Positions 26,817 to 35,956 of a stretch of DNA of 64,000 nt are shown in pieces. The translations under genes and the position numbers were made by a program. The notes under the pieces are model-generated. The model saw nothing but the letters and a program-made list of their open reading frames with translations. It ran no database searches and was not told the DNA's origin. Origin of the DNA: Methanomicrobiaceae archaeon (GTDB taxonomy: Archaea > Halobacteriota > Methanomicrobia > Methanomicrobiales > Methanomicrobiaceae); assembly GCA_016937345.1 (NCBI GenBank), contig JAFGWE010000032.1, forward strand, positions 1 to 64,000, in the 5' to 3' direction. Numbering within the stretch: position 1 is the stretch's first letter; each line of letters begins with the position of its first letter.

Positions 26817-27350
26817 ATGTATGCTGAATACCTCCCGGCCGCAGCAAAAAAAGTCCGGTATGGTGCACCTGACTGCAATGTGATCCTGAGAATATGTGAA
26901 TTTAATGTCAGAAGAGATGAACCGGAGATGACAGGGATTAACGATTATCAGAACCAGTCTTCATGCAGCATTGAAAAGGAGGCTGTATTTTCAGACTTTT
27001 TTAAATATTCTGCCGAAGACGATCTCCTCTTCCCTGATAAAGAATGCTGTGCAGAAAATTACTGCGACTTAAATATTCCTCCTGAAGATGAACTCTCAAA
27101 AATAAAGGCTTATCTTTGGATTGCAGAGAAAGAATCTTCAGATGTGTCCCGGCTTTCATCACTTCTCAAAACTGCAGAAGAGAGATATAATTCAGGGGAC
27201 ACCATGTGCTTTTATGAGACAGTTGACGCATTTTATGCAATATATGAGATTATGTGCAGCGGCAGGGGCGGCCGCCTTTATCCATCCGGCGATTATCTTT
27301 CATTTTCATCCGAACCTTTGCGGTTCAGCCCTATAAATCCGTATCTTTAA
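26817..27350 (+). CDS. Hypothetical acidic cysteine-containing protein
   Basis: Not recognised. A frame of 177 codons; an internal ATG at 26,928 (protein starting MTGINDYQNQ) is an alternative and would give about 140 residues. The protein is acidic with scattered cysteines (ECCAENYC) and predicted helices in the middle (SKIKAYLWIAEKESSDVSRLSSLLKTAEERY is cut here as three segments: SKIKAYLWIAEK, SSDVSRLSSLL, KTAEERYNSGD). No signal peptide or membrane helix is visible. It is transcribed divergently from the coenzyme M operon and upstream of an XRE regulator gene. Coding status is supported by third-position pattern and length only. Confidence 0.6.
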   Translation: MYAEYLPAAAKKVRYGAPDCNVILRICEFNVRRDEPEMTGINDYQNQSSCSIEKEAVFSDFFKYSAEDDLLFPDKECCAENYCDLNIPPEDELSKIKAYLWIAEKESSDVSRLSSLLKTAEERYNSGDTMCFYETVDAFYAIYEIMCSGRGGRLYPSGDYLSFSSEPLRFSPINPYL

Positions 27351-27452
27351 TCTGCATCCTTATAAAAATGATAAATCCTTAATCTTTTACATTTTTTCTC
27401 AAAGAGGTAAATTAATTATCTCTGATTATTACAACTGTAGACAGGTAATGTT

Positions 27453-27941
27453 ATGCTCTCAAAAAGAATTTTTGAGTCAGGGTTTAAGCTGGCTCTTGAG
27501 GAGGAGCTTACAAGAAAGCGGGTAAGCATAAAAGAGCTTGCCGAATTAGCAGGCATTCCTCCGGCGACAATCTATAAAATAACCTCCGGGGAAAGAGACC
27601 CGCGCTTTTCAACTGTATTTGCGATAGTAAATGCTCTTGAACCCCGGGAAAATGGTTTTGTCGCAATAATTGCAGCGAAATTTTTGCTTGACGAGATTGA
27701 GTCAAAAATGATTCCTATAGGCAAAAAAGAATTCAGAGTGAAAGGCTATCCTGCCTATACTATGGAGGAGTGCATTGTATCTGCCGTTCGTGCTGAAAAG
27801 GAAGGAGCACGGGGAATTGTGTGTGCACCTATTCTGGCATCAATAATCGAAAAGGTTGTTGATGTTCCTGTAGCGATTATAAAACCGGATACAAAAACAA
27901 TAACAGACGCTTTACAGTCACTTCAGAACAGAATGGAATAA
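27453..27941 (+). CDS. XRE-type helix-turn-helix transcriptional regulator
   Basis: A 162-residue regulator. Residues about 15-65 form an HTH_3 (Cro/C1) domain: a helix, then SIKELAELAGIPPATIYKITSG with the recognition helix, then RDPRFSTVFAIVNAL. The C-terminal ~80 residues form a small alpha/beta domain (PAYTMEECIVSAVRAEKEG; GIVCAPILASIIEK; VPVAIIKPD) that resembles the ligand-binding half of PrpR-N-like sensory domains and could bind a small metabolite. It is monocistronic and lies beside the coenzyme M operon and the orphan acidic gene, but no regulatory link is visible. Confidence 0.82.
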   Translation: MLSKRIFESGFKLALEEELTRKRVSIKELAELAGIPPATIYKITSGERDPRFSTVFAIVNALEPRENGFVAIIAAKFLLDEIESKMIPIGKKEFRVKGYPAYTMEECIVSAVRAEKEGARGIVCAPILASIIEKVVDVPVAIIKPDTKTITDALQSLQNRME

Positions 27942-28047
27942 TTATTTATCACTAAGGGACTTATTATCAGTCATTAGCATTAAAAAATAGTTTATAAGTA
28001 AAAAAAAGGCATATCCACGGTTTTTATTGTTTCCGGGGGTGTTTGTT

Positions 28048-29760
28048 ATGGAAATAAAGGCCAAAGTAAATCTGCTGACATTTATAACTGCTATTATACT
28101 TGTAATTGGTATTGCAGCAGGCTCTTATTTTATTGTACTTGGCGGTCTTTTGGAAGTTGAGGAGCATCAGGTAATTGAAGACTCCCTGAGGGCAGAGAAT
28201 TATATTGACTATAAAATATTCTCTCTGAATAAGATAAATATAGACTGGGCATTATGGGATCCCACATACTATTTTATGGATGATCAGAATCCCGGATATA
28301 TAGAGGAAAATCTTCCTGATGTCACTTTTATAAATCTCAATGTAGATGCCATTCTTTTCTTTGATGAACATGGATCCCTTTTTTACGGCAGATATTATGA
28401 CCATAATGAAGAAGAGTTTTCAGAGATACCAGAAGATCTCACAGACTCTTTAATGGAACTTGAATTTGTAAAAAAACCTGAAGTTTCAGATAGAAATTTT
28501 GGTATTTTAAAAGCAGACGGAAGGATTTACATTGTATCAGTTAATCCCATTCTGAGAAGTGATCTGACAGGGCCGCCAAAAGGATCCTTTGTAATGGCAA
28601 AGGAGTTGTCAGATGATTATTTTGCGGAGATCTCTGATGAGATCAATTACAACCTTGAATTTTCAGAAATTTCAGATAAGGATTCTGTTATTGAGATAGC
28701 CCCTTCTGATAAACCCAGAATACTGTCATATATTAATAATGAAGACTGGATATCTGTCACATCGTTTTTTTATGATCTAACAGGAAAACCTGTTGCTGAA
28801 CTAAAAATTGTTGAACAAAGGAATTTATTCAGACTTGGATCAGCAACAATTCTCTTTTACTCAATTTTTGCAATACTGCTCTGTGCAGCTATTATTGTAA
28901 TAATGAATCTTTTCCTTGACTCTCTTTTTATAAAGCGAATTGAATCCATATCTGCCGGTCTGAGAAGAATTGCAGAAGAAGGCGATTACTCTGCAAGGAT
29001 TAATGATGATATTGGTGATGAGATCTCATCCATCTCCAATTCGGCAAATATCCTGCTCTTAAAAATAGAGGACAGCATTAAATGTCTTGAAATTAATAAC
29101 CGCGAGCTTAAAAGGACTCTTGACAGAAAATCGAACCTTGTGGCAGAGCTTCATCACAGGGTTAAAAATAATCTTCAGTACATAATCAGCCTTCTGGGGA
29201 TAAAATCCATGAGAATTACCGATGAAAAGGCTCTTGAAGTGATAAACGAGGCCACAAATCGGATAAAATATCTCGGTATGATACATGACGATCTCTACAA
29301 CAAAGAGAATAAGGAATCCCTTCTTTTTAAAGAACATCTGATTGATCTTACAGATCTGATACTTAATGGGATAAAAAGCAGTAAAAGGGAAAAAATCTCC
29401 GTTCAGATAAAAGGAGATGATTTTGAGATTTCACTCTCATATGCAATACCTCTGAGTACTGCACTGTATGAACTGATAAAAAACTCAGTAGAACATGCTT
29501 TTGATGAGAAAGGCGGCGTAATTGATATTGAATTAATCCGGACGGATTCTGATCTGACAATAATACTCATGGACAACGGAAAAGGGCTGAAAAAATCCGA
29601 TTCGGGCACATTCGGTTTTGGAATCAATAATGCAAAAAACATTGTCACAAAACAGCTTTCAGGAACAATTGAGAGTATGAAGCGTGATACCGGAACCTGC
29701 TGGATAATCAGGATTAGCGGTAATCTTCAGGAGAAATCAGAATATAAAACAAGGTGGTAG
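28048..29760 (+). CDS. Membrane sensor histidine kinase (CHASE4-HAMP-HisKA_2-HATPase)
   Basis: A 570-residue sensor kinase. Helix 1 is at residues 8-32. An extracytoplasmic CHASE4-like domain follows (IDWALWDPTYYF, then ILFFDEHGSLFYGRYY). Helix 2 lies around 268-290, then a HAMP segment. The HisKA_2 phosphoacceptor motif LHHRVKNNLQ has His369/His370. The HATPase_c domain shows the N-box ELIKNSVEHAF and G-boxes DNGKGL and FGFGINNA. The ATG at 28,048 is preferred (GGGGGTG about nine bases upstream) over an in-frame TTG. Its partner receiver is encoded seven bases downstream. The signal is unknown. Confidence 0.92.
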   Translation: MEIKAKVNLLTFITAIILVIGIAAGSYFIVLGGLLEVEEHQVIEDSLRAENYIDYKIFSLNKINIDWALWDPTYYFMDDQNPGYIEENLPDVTFINLNVDAILFFDEHGSLFYGRYYDHNEEEFSEIPEDLTDSLMELEFVKKPEVSDRNFGILKADGRIYIVSVNPILRSDLTGPPKGSFVMAKELSDDYFAEISDEINYNLEFSEISDKDSVIEIAPSDKPRILSYINNEDWISVTSFFYDLTGKPVAELKIVEQRNLFRLGSATILFYSIFAILLCAAIIVIMNLFLDSLFIKRIESISAGLRRIAEEGDYSARINDDIGDEISSISNSANILLLKIEDSIKCLEINNRELKRTLDRKSNLVAELHHRVKNNLQYIISLLGIKSMRITDEKALEVINEATNRIKYLGMIHDDLYNKENKESLLFKEHLIDLTDLILNGIKSSKREKISVQIKGDDFEISLSYAIPLSTALYELIKNSVEHAFDEKGGVIDIELIRTDSDLTIILMDNGKGLKKSDSGTFGFGINNAKNIVTKQLSGTIESMKRDTGTCWIIRISGNLQEKSEYKTRW

Positions 29761-29767
29761 ATAAAAA

Positions 29768-30139
29768 ATGTCCGGAAAGCCTTTGATTCTAATTGTTGAG
29801 GATGATGATCTTATAGGAGAATTTATCCGGACGGTTATTATAGAGATTCTGGAATATGAAAGCATAGGTCCTGTGGTTTCGTGCAGGGAGGCGTATGAAA
29901 CCGCGATTGAAAAAAATCCTGATCTTATAATAATGGATATAAGACTCATTGGGGAGGGTGACGGTATTGATGCTGCCGGAAAAATCCGTACATACGGCCT
30001 TGATGTACCAATTATATTTTCTTCTGCCAGTACTGAGGAGAGTACAATAAAAAGGGCGGAAATGATAACAAATTCAGTTTTTTTAAGAAAACCATATGAA
30101 ATGACTGATCTCATGACAGAGATCTCAAATTATCTATAA
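29768..30139 (+). CDS. Stand-alone response regulator receiver
   Basis: A 123-residue CheY-like receiver with no output domain. The acidic pocket is EDDD near residues 11-14, the phosphoacceptor is Asp57 (IIMDIRL), the switch Ser is in FSSAS and the conserved Lys is in FLRKPYE. It follows the CHASE4 histidine kinase by seven bases and surely forms a pair with it. The output must pass through another protein, as is common for methanogen two-component systems. Confidence 0.92.
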   Translation: MSGKPLILIVEDDDLIGEFIRTVIIEILEYESIGPVVSCREAYETAIEKNPDLIIMDIRLIGEGDGIDAAGKIRTYGLDVPIIFSSASTEESTIKRAEMITNSVFLRKPYEMTDLMTEISNYL

Positions 30140-30183
30140 AGAAAAAAATGGAATTTTATAAAAAATATTCTAAAATTAAGTTT

Positions 30184-30384
30184 TTAATTATCGTAGATTA
30201 GATTGATCTCATCTTCTGTTTCAGTCTGTTCTTCGCAATCATATTCAAAATGTGACCTGGAAATAAAAGATATTGCAGCTGCAATTCCGATAAAGGCAAT
30301 TAATGCTGCAATGCCTGCAACGGGGTTGAAAATCAGAATAATTATTATAAATAATGTTGCTATGATGAGATATTCAGGCAGCAT
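30184..30384 (-). CDS. Small two-helix membrane protein
   Basis: A 66-residue protein with two hydrophobic helices (YLIIATLFIIIILIF and GIAALIAFIGIAAAISFI) and an acidic C-terminal tail rich in Glu and Asp. No family is recognised. It lies between a two-component pair and the copper ATPase gene. The opposite strand is also open over the same bases, but the helix-helix-acidic tail pattern makes this strand more likely. No clear Shine-Dalgarno sequence is present. Confidence 0.5.
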   Translation of the reverse strand: MLPEYLIIATLFIIIILIFNPVAGIAALIAFIGIAAAISFISRSHFEYDCEEQTETEDEINLIYDN

Positions 30385-30452
30385 ATTGTTTTCTTAATCG
30401 CCTGCATTGATATGCTTTTTGCATCTGATTTTGGATTGATTCAAAAAAAGAG

Positions 30453-32858
30453 TTAGGATTCAATTTTACCAAGTGCCGGCGGCGTATAATTTTTCAGGAG
30501 AAGTGAGAGGGAGACTACGGTAACCGAGCTTAAAACCATCGCAAATCCTGCATATTCCGGTCTGAAGACAATTCCGAAGAAGGGGTACAGGACTCCGGCG
30601 GCAACAGGTATAAGTGCGGTATTGTATACAAAAGCCCAGAAGAGGTTTAATTTTATCCTCCCCATGACTTTTTTTGAGAGCTGGACTGCTGCCGGGACAT
30701 CCAGAAGATTATCATGCATCAAAACGATATCAGCACTCTCAAGGGCAATTTCAGTCCCGCTTCCAACAGCTATCCCCACATCAGATTTTGCAAGTGCCGG
30801 TGCATCGTTGATACCATCGCCGACAAATGCCACATAACCGACTTTCTCTTTAATTCTGCCGACTTCGGCTGACTTCTCACCAGGCAGAACATTGGCATAT
30901 ACATCCTTTATGCCGGCTTCATCAGCAATAGAAAGTGCTGCAACCGCATTATCGCCTGTTATCATCGAAACGGAAAGACCCATCTTTTTTATTTGATTTA
31001 TTGCGGTCACTGCACCCGGTTTTAAGGTGTCGGAGACTGAGATGATGCCGGATATTTTATTGTCAAGTGCTACTAAAACCGCAGTCTTTTGGGCTCTTTC
31101 TTTAATTTTCAGCTCATTTTCCGCTTCTTCTGTGACAATTCCGCCGTTCTCAGTGATAAAATCCCTGTTTCCGATAATAACCTTTTTTCCTTTATATTCT
31201 GCAGTTATCCCCCCTCCGGCGGATGACACGAAGTCTGATACTTCTGCAGGTCTGACACCCAGCATTGCAGCCCTGTTTAAAATTGCCTTTGCAATCGGAT
31301 GTTCTGAGGATTTTTCTGCTCCTGCTGCAATTCCGATGAGTTCTTTATCATCCATATTAAATGCCTTTACGGACGTTACAACCGGTCTTCCTACTGTTAA
31401 AGTGCCGGTTTTGTCAAAGACTATGCACTTTAATTTCTCTGACAGTTCAAGTGCCTCGCCGTTTTTAATAAGAATTCCAAGCTCTGCCCCCCGTCCGATC
31501 CCGACTGTAACTGCGGTCGGTGTTGCAAGTCCGAGTGCACACGGGCATGCAACAACAATTACTGATACAAATACCGTCACTGCAAAAAGAGCAGTGCTTT
31601 CTAAAAGATAGTACCAGACAAGGGATGACAAAAATGCAATTGTGAGTATTGCCGGGATGAAGTATGCAACAGCAACATCAGCAATTCTCTGAACGGGTGG
31701 TTTCTGCCTCTGAGTCTCCTCAACAAGCCTGATTATCTGGAACAATACGGTGTCCCGTCCGACTTTTGTCGACTTAAATACTACTGCACCGTTTGTGTTA
31801 AGAGTTCCCCCAATAACTTTCTCTCCCTCTTTCTTTTTTACAGGCAGCGGTTCTCCTGTGATTACTGATTCGTCAATGTAGGCTTCTCCGGATATGACAA
31901 GGCCGTCAACAGGCACTCTTCCGCCGGGTTTAACCAGAATGAGATCACCCGGTACAAGCTCTTCAGCCAAAACCTCAATGAAATCTTCCTCTTTTTTGAC
32001 AAAAGCGGTCTTTGGCCTTAAACTGATCAGTTTTTTTACCGCATCATTTGTTCTTCCCTTTGCATTTGACTCAAGATAGCGTCCGAGAGTTAAAAAAGCG
32101 GCAAGCATTACCGAGGTTTCATAAAACATGAACTCGGATGTAAGAAATATTCCGAATGTACCGAGAACCGATGCAGTATAGGAAACGCCGATTCCAAGTG
32201 CGTACATGACATCCATGTTTAAATTGAGGTTTTTTAATGAGAGATATGCAGCGTGAAAAATGGGGTGTCCGAGATAGAAAAATGAAGGGGTTGTGATTGC
32301 AAACATAAGATAGCCCATTGGAAAAGGGAGTTTTATTGAAGAGAACATAAGTGCCAGAAGAAGTGCCGAAACACCAAATCCGATTAAAATTCTTATTACC
32401 CTGTCATTCTGCTCTTTTAAAAAGATTTCTTCTTCTATATCAGGTGTTGTATCCTCATCTGTTCCACGGTATTCATATCCTGCCTTTTCAACAGCAGCCT
32501 TGAAATCCGAGATATCAGCCTTTTGTGGAACATATGTAATGAACGCAGAGTTGTCTGCAAGGTTTATATCGGCGGATAAAACTCCGTCTGTTTTCTCTAA
32601 TGCAGTCTTTACAGCCCCTGCGCATGATGCACAGTGCATTCCGCCAATTTTTATTTTAATTTCTGCCTTTAAAAGTCCGTATCCTGTGTTTTTTATGATA
32701 TTTTCAATATCCTCCAGATTTGTTCTGTCAGGATCAAATGTGATATCGGCACTTTCCGATGATATATCAACTGAAGCTGAATCAATACCTTCTGCTTTTT
32801 TCAACGCTGATTCAAGGTTAGCTGCACATGATGCACAGTGCATCCCGGTAATCTTCAA
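30453..32858 (-). CDS. copA: Copper-translocating P-type ATPase (CopA-like)
   Basis: A ~801-residue P1B-1 ATPase that exports Cu(I). Two N-terminal heavy-metal-associated domains each carry GMHCASC (residues about 5-11 and 73-79). It has the intramembrane CPC (VACPCALGLATPTA), the phosphorylation motif DKTGTLT, the class-specific HP (SEHPIAKAI), GDGINDAPA, and late-helix Cu residues YN (FVYNTALIPVA) and MVLSS. All fit copper rather than zinc or cadmium. The only usable start is a TTG that places the first GMHCASC almost at the N-terminus, yet the frame stays open about 30 codons upstream; the real start is uncertain. Transcribed alone. Confidence 0.93.
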   Translation of the reverse strand: MKITGMHCASCAANLESALKKAEGIDSASVDISSESADITFDPDRTNLEDIENIIKNTGYGLLKAEIKIKIGGMHCASCAGAVKTALEKTDGVLSADINLADNSAFITYVPQKADISDFKAAVEKAGYEYRGTDEDTTPDIEEEIFLKEQNDRVIRILIGFGVSALLLALMFSSIKLPFPMGYLMFAITTPSFFYLGHPIFHAAYLSLKNLNLNMDVMYALGIGVSYTASVLGTFGIFLTSEFMFYETSVMLAAFLTLGRYLESNAKGRTNDAVKKLISLRPKTAFVKKEEDFIEVLAEELVPGDLILVKPGGRVPVDGLVISGEAYIDESVITGEPLPVKKKEGEKVIGGTLNTNGAVVFKSTKVGRDTVLFQIIRLVEETQRQKPPVQRIADVAVAYFIPAILTIAFLSSLVWYYLLESTALFAVTVFVSVIVVACPCALGLATPTAVTVGIGRGAELGILIKNGEALELSEKLKCIVFDKTGTLTVGRPVVTSVKAFNMDDKELIGIAAGAEKSSEHPIAKAILNRAAMLGVRPAEVSDFVSSAGGGITAEYKGKKVIIGNRDFITENGGIVTEEAENELKIKERAQKTAVLVALDNKISGIISVSDTLKPGAVTAINQIKKMGLSVSMITGDNAVAALSIADEAGIKDVYANVLPGEKSAEVGRIKEKVGYVAFVGDGINDAPALAKSDVGIAVGSGTEIALESADIVLMHDNLLDVPAAVQLSKKVMGRIKLNLFWAFVYNTALIPVAAGVLYPFFGIVFRPEYAGFAMVLSSVTVVSLSLLLKNYTPPALGKIES

Positions 32859-33108
32859 GCCTGCCTTCTTTTTGGAATTATTATCGTCCGTAAAAAACCC
32901 CCCGGTTTTATAATGTGTCTTGTCAGGAGAACATATATTATTTTATTCTGTCTTTCTTTTTAATAAATAAAAAAAATCTTTGAATAATTTTCAAAAGATC
33001 TGAATGATTTTTCTTTGAAATCAGACTAATGTTTAATCCGCCAAGAATCTTTTTTAAGGATGACCTGAGATATTAGACTATCAGGACATTAGGGGGCAAT
33101 TGGGTATT

Positions 33109-34275
33109 ATGGCAGTTATATTACAAAGAGAGCTTCGCAAATTTGTCGCCCCTGAATTTATCGCAGGCGATAATTCCAGGGTTTTTGCAGGAAGATATGC
33201 AGGCAACTTTCATTCAAAAAAGATTCTTCTGACGACAAGTCCGCAGATTATAGATATGAAATGGATGGCGGGTATCACTGACAGTCTCTCTGATGCGGGA
33301 ATTGATTATGAATTATTTATGGATATAACCGAGAATCCGCGTGATACTGATGTTATGAGAGGTTCTGAGGTTTATAGTGCGGAGGAGTGTACAGGAATTA
33401 TTGCTGTCGGAGGCGGCAGTGTTATGGACTGTTCAAAAGGCATTGGTATAGTTTCTGCAAATAAAGGCCATATATCTGATTATGTCGGTGTGGATCTTGT
33501 AAAAAATCCGATGCCTCCCTTAATCTGCCTCCCGACAACAGGCGGAAGTTCTGCTGACGTATCCCAGTATGCTGTTATCAGCTGCCGGGAAAGAAAATGC
33601 AAAAATCTGATAATATCCAAATCCCTTGTCCCTGACGTTTCGCTTCTTGACACTGTTGTTCTTACGACACAGCCTGATGAGATAACAGTATACTCGGGTA
33701 TTGATGCATTTACCCATGCAGTGGAGGCATATGTATCAAACGGGTCTTCACATTTCAGTGATTTAATGGCACTTGAAGCGATAAGACAGACCGGTAATGC
33801 TTTCCCATATGACCCGTCAATGGCATATGATCTTGATTTCAGGTTCAAAACGCTGCTCTCCAGTCTTTATGCCGGAATCTCATTTTCAAATGCAGGTCTT
33901 GGTATTATTCATTCAATGTCACATGCAATTGGCGGTATGTATGATCTTGCCCACGGCCTTTCGAGCTCTCTTGTGATGGGGGCTGTTATCAGGTTTAATT
34001 ATGATGCGGCGGCTGATAAATACAGAAATGTTGCTAAGGCTTTATCGATAAAAACCTCCGGTAAAAATGACGAAGAGGTAAAAGAACTTCTGCTGGAAAA
34101 GATATCCCAGATGATGGGTACTTTCTGCAAAGATACAAAACTATCGTCATTTGGTGCATCAGAAGATGATCTGCCTTTTCTTATCAGCAATACCATGTCG
34201 GATCCCTGTGTTGTTACAAACCCGAAGATGCCTGGTAAAAGTGATATCGAAGATCTGTTCAGGCAGGTATTATAG
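33109..34275 (+). CDS. Iron-containing alcohol dehydrogenase
   Basis: A 388-residue group III dehydrogenase. The NAD(P)-binding loop is AVGGGSVMDCSKGI. Fe-binding residues are visible as an Asp in YSGIDAFTHAVEAYV with its His, and two later His in IIHSMSHAIGGMYDLAHG. Such enzymes oxidise alcohols or reduce aldehydes; in a Methanomicrobiales organism it could support growth on secondary or primary alcohols or aldehyde detoxification. AGGGGG lies 12 bases before the chosen ATG and three before an in-frame TTG, so the start is slightly ambiguous. Monocistronic. Confidence 0.9.
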   Translation: MAVILQRELRKFVAPEFIAGDNSRVFAGRYAGNFHSKKILLTTSPQIIDMKWMAGITDSLSDAGIDYELFMDITENPRDTDVMRGSEVYSAEECTGIIAVGGGSVMDCSKGIGIVSANKGHISDYVGVDLVKNPMPPLICLPTTGGSSADVSQYAVISCRERKCKNLIISKSLVPDVSLLDTVVLTTQPDEITVYSGIDAFTHAVEAYVSNGSSHFSDLMALEAIRQTGNAFPYDPSMAYDLDFRFKTLLSSLYAGISFSNAGLGIIHSMSHAIGGMYDLAHGLSSSLVMGAVIRFNYDAAADKYRNVAKALSIKTSGKNDEEVKELLLEKISQMMGTFCKDTKLSSFGASEDDLPFLISNTMSDPCVVTNPKMPGKSDIEDLFRQVL

Positions 34276-34376
34276 ATACTCTGATTAACATCCCCGTCAT
34301 ACTTTACATAATTGCTGCCCGCAGAAAAATATAAAAAAACAGGAATTTACGAAAAAAATCCGGGTGAAGAGACAGA

Positions 34377-35531
34377 ATGTCATATAAAGAAAATTCTCCC
34401 GCAGAAAGCCCCGAAGAGATAAGAAGACGGATTATAGGTTTTGGAGAGGACTCATTTAAAAAAAGCTATTATCCGCAGCTTCAGTACAAGCAGGACGAGC
34501 TCAGACGCTTCCGTATTGCACTTGACAGTACAAGCGATCTTGTCTTTATTCTTGATTACCCCTCTTTTAATATAATTGATACAAACTCCCGTGCAGAAGA
34601 AGTTCTGGGCTATACAAAAAAAGAGTTTGTCGGGATGAATCTTAATTCTCTGACAGATGAAAGTTCTGCGGAATGTTTTGGAAATCTGTCTCTGTTATCA
34701 GAAGATTCATCTGTTCTTTGCAAAGCTGATATAATCTCAAAAAAAGGCATTATCACACCTATGGAAGTGAGCATAAGTCTTGCAGAGCTTGGAAAGGATA
34801 CCTTTGCAGCAGCCGTTTGCCGTGATATTACTGAAAGAGAGCGTCTTTTAAGAACAATACGGGAGTCTGAACTCCAGTACAGAATAACAATCAATTCTTT
34901 AAAAGACATAGTTGTTGTGATCAACAGCTCACTTGACATTGTGATATCCAATAATTCCTTTGAAAAATTATGCAAAAAGAGATATCCGGGCGGTGCTTTG
35001 GAAGTAAAAAATATAAAAAAACTTTTTAAGCATTTCTACTGGGAAAAAAATAAAAATTTTGACTCCCTCCCGGATTACCTGAATTTTTTTGAGATCAACA
35101 TGAAATATAAATTCGGGGGGAATCTCGCAATATATAGTGTAAGAAACATGCCTATTTTTGAAAACGGCGTCTTTAAACTTTCTGTTTTTTATATGAGGGA
35201 TATTACTGAGTTTACAATTATGGATGAGATGAAAAAGGATGCATTTCTGCAGATTGACAAAAATATGGAGCAGTTTGCAGTCTTAAATGATCATATAAGA
35301 AATCCTCTTCAGGTAATTCTGGGCATTGTTGATCTGGAATGTCCACAGGCTGTTGATAAAATTATGCCGTATGTAACAGAGATAGACAAAATAATAAACA
35401 GGCTTGATAACGGGTGGATTGAGTCTGAAAAGATAAGAAAGATGATTGCAAAGCACTATGGTGTCTCCATTATTGATGACTCAGACGTCGGAGATGCTAT
35501 AAATTACCTGAAAAAGATTTCAGAGGTCTGA
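34377..35531 (+). CDS. PAS-domain signalling protein with histidine-less HisKA-like C-terminus
   Basis: A 384-residue cytoplasmic protein. After a ~45-residue basic helical start, a PAS domain spans about 48-160 (LDSTSDLVFILDYPSFNIID; EVLGYTKKEFVGMNL) with a PAC-like end, and a second, divergent PAS spans about 165-285. The C-terminal ~90 residues contain LNDHIRNPLQVILG (from residue 303). This lines up with the H-box of histidine kinases (SHELRTPL) but has Asp in place of the phosphoacceptor His, and no ATPase domain follows. The same module ends the protein at 45,188-46,342. Its partner is unknown. Confidence 0.75.
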   Translation: MSYKENSPAESPEEIRRRIIGFGEDSFKKSYYPQLQYKQDELRRFRIALDSTSDLVFILDYPSFNIIDTNSRAEEVLGYTKKEFVGMNLNSLTDESSAECFGNLSLLSEDSSVLCKADIISKKGIITPMEVSISLAELGKDTFAAAVCRDITERERLLRTIRESELQYRITINSLKDIVVVINSSLDIVISNNSFEKLCKKRYPGGALEVKNIKKLFKHFYWEKNKNFDSLPDYLNFFEINMKYKFGGNLAIYSVRNMPIFENGVFKLSVFYMRDITEFTIMDEMKKDAFLQIDKNMEQFAVLNDHIRNPLQVILGIVDLECPQAVDKIMPYVTEIDKIINRLDNGWIESEKIRKMIAKHYGVSIIDDSDVGDAINYLKKISEV

Positions 35532-35582
35532 TTTTTATTTTGCTTTTTATCTCACCTTATTATAATAAAAAAGATGAGTAAT

Positions 35583-35882
35583 TTATATTATAATTTCAGC
35601 GGCTTCTTTTCCGCTCATACCCGTTTTCACTCCGGCTTTTTCTCCTGAAGGGTTTACAGCCACAATCTCGCCATTTAAAAGATCATCAATGTCTTTGACT
35701 GAGTTCTCCTTTGGCTTTACCTTTGCTGCCGGATATCCGAACTTTTCAAGTGCCATCACATCGAATGCACCGCACCCTATCATACCGTTTTTGCTTTTTA
35801 CAAATACAAGATTTACATCTCCGAGAGGGATTACAAATCCTTCAGCCTCTTTTCCTTTTAAGGAAACTTTGATATTCTGCAT
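35583..35882 (-). CDS. DUF1805 domain protein (YunC-like)
   Basis: A 99-residue protein matching DUF1805: an N-terminal strand pair (AEGFVIPLGDVNLVFVKSK), the conserved GMIGCGAFDVMALEKFGYPAAKV segment (given here as NGMIGCGAFDVMALEKFG), and IVAVNPSGEKAGVKTGMSG. The family forms small alpha/beta homodimers of unknown function, widespread in methanogens. The conserved Cys in IGCGAFD may be functional. Monocistronic, convergent with the PAS protein gene. Confidence 0.85.
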   Translation of the reverse strand: MQNIKVSLKGKEAEGFVIPLGDVNLVFVKSKNGMIGCGAFDVMALEKFGYPAAKVKPKENSVKDIDDLLNGEIVAVNPSGEKAGVKTGMSGKEAAEIII

Positions 35883-35956
35883 CTGTTTTTATTATTAATT
35901 CAACCTGAATATAAGAGATTCGGATACCTTTGGTTAAATCCTAAAACTATGACTCT

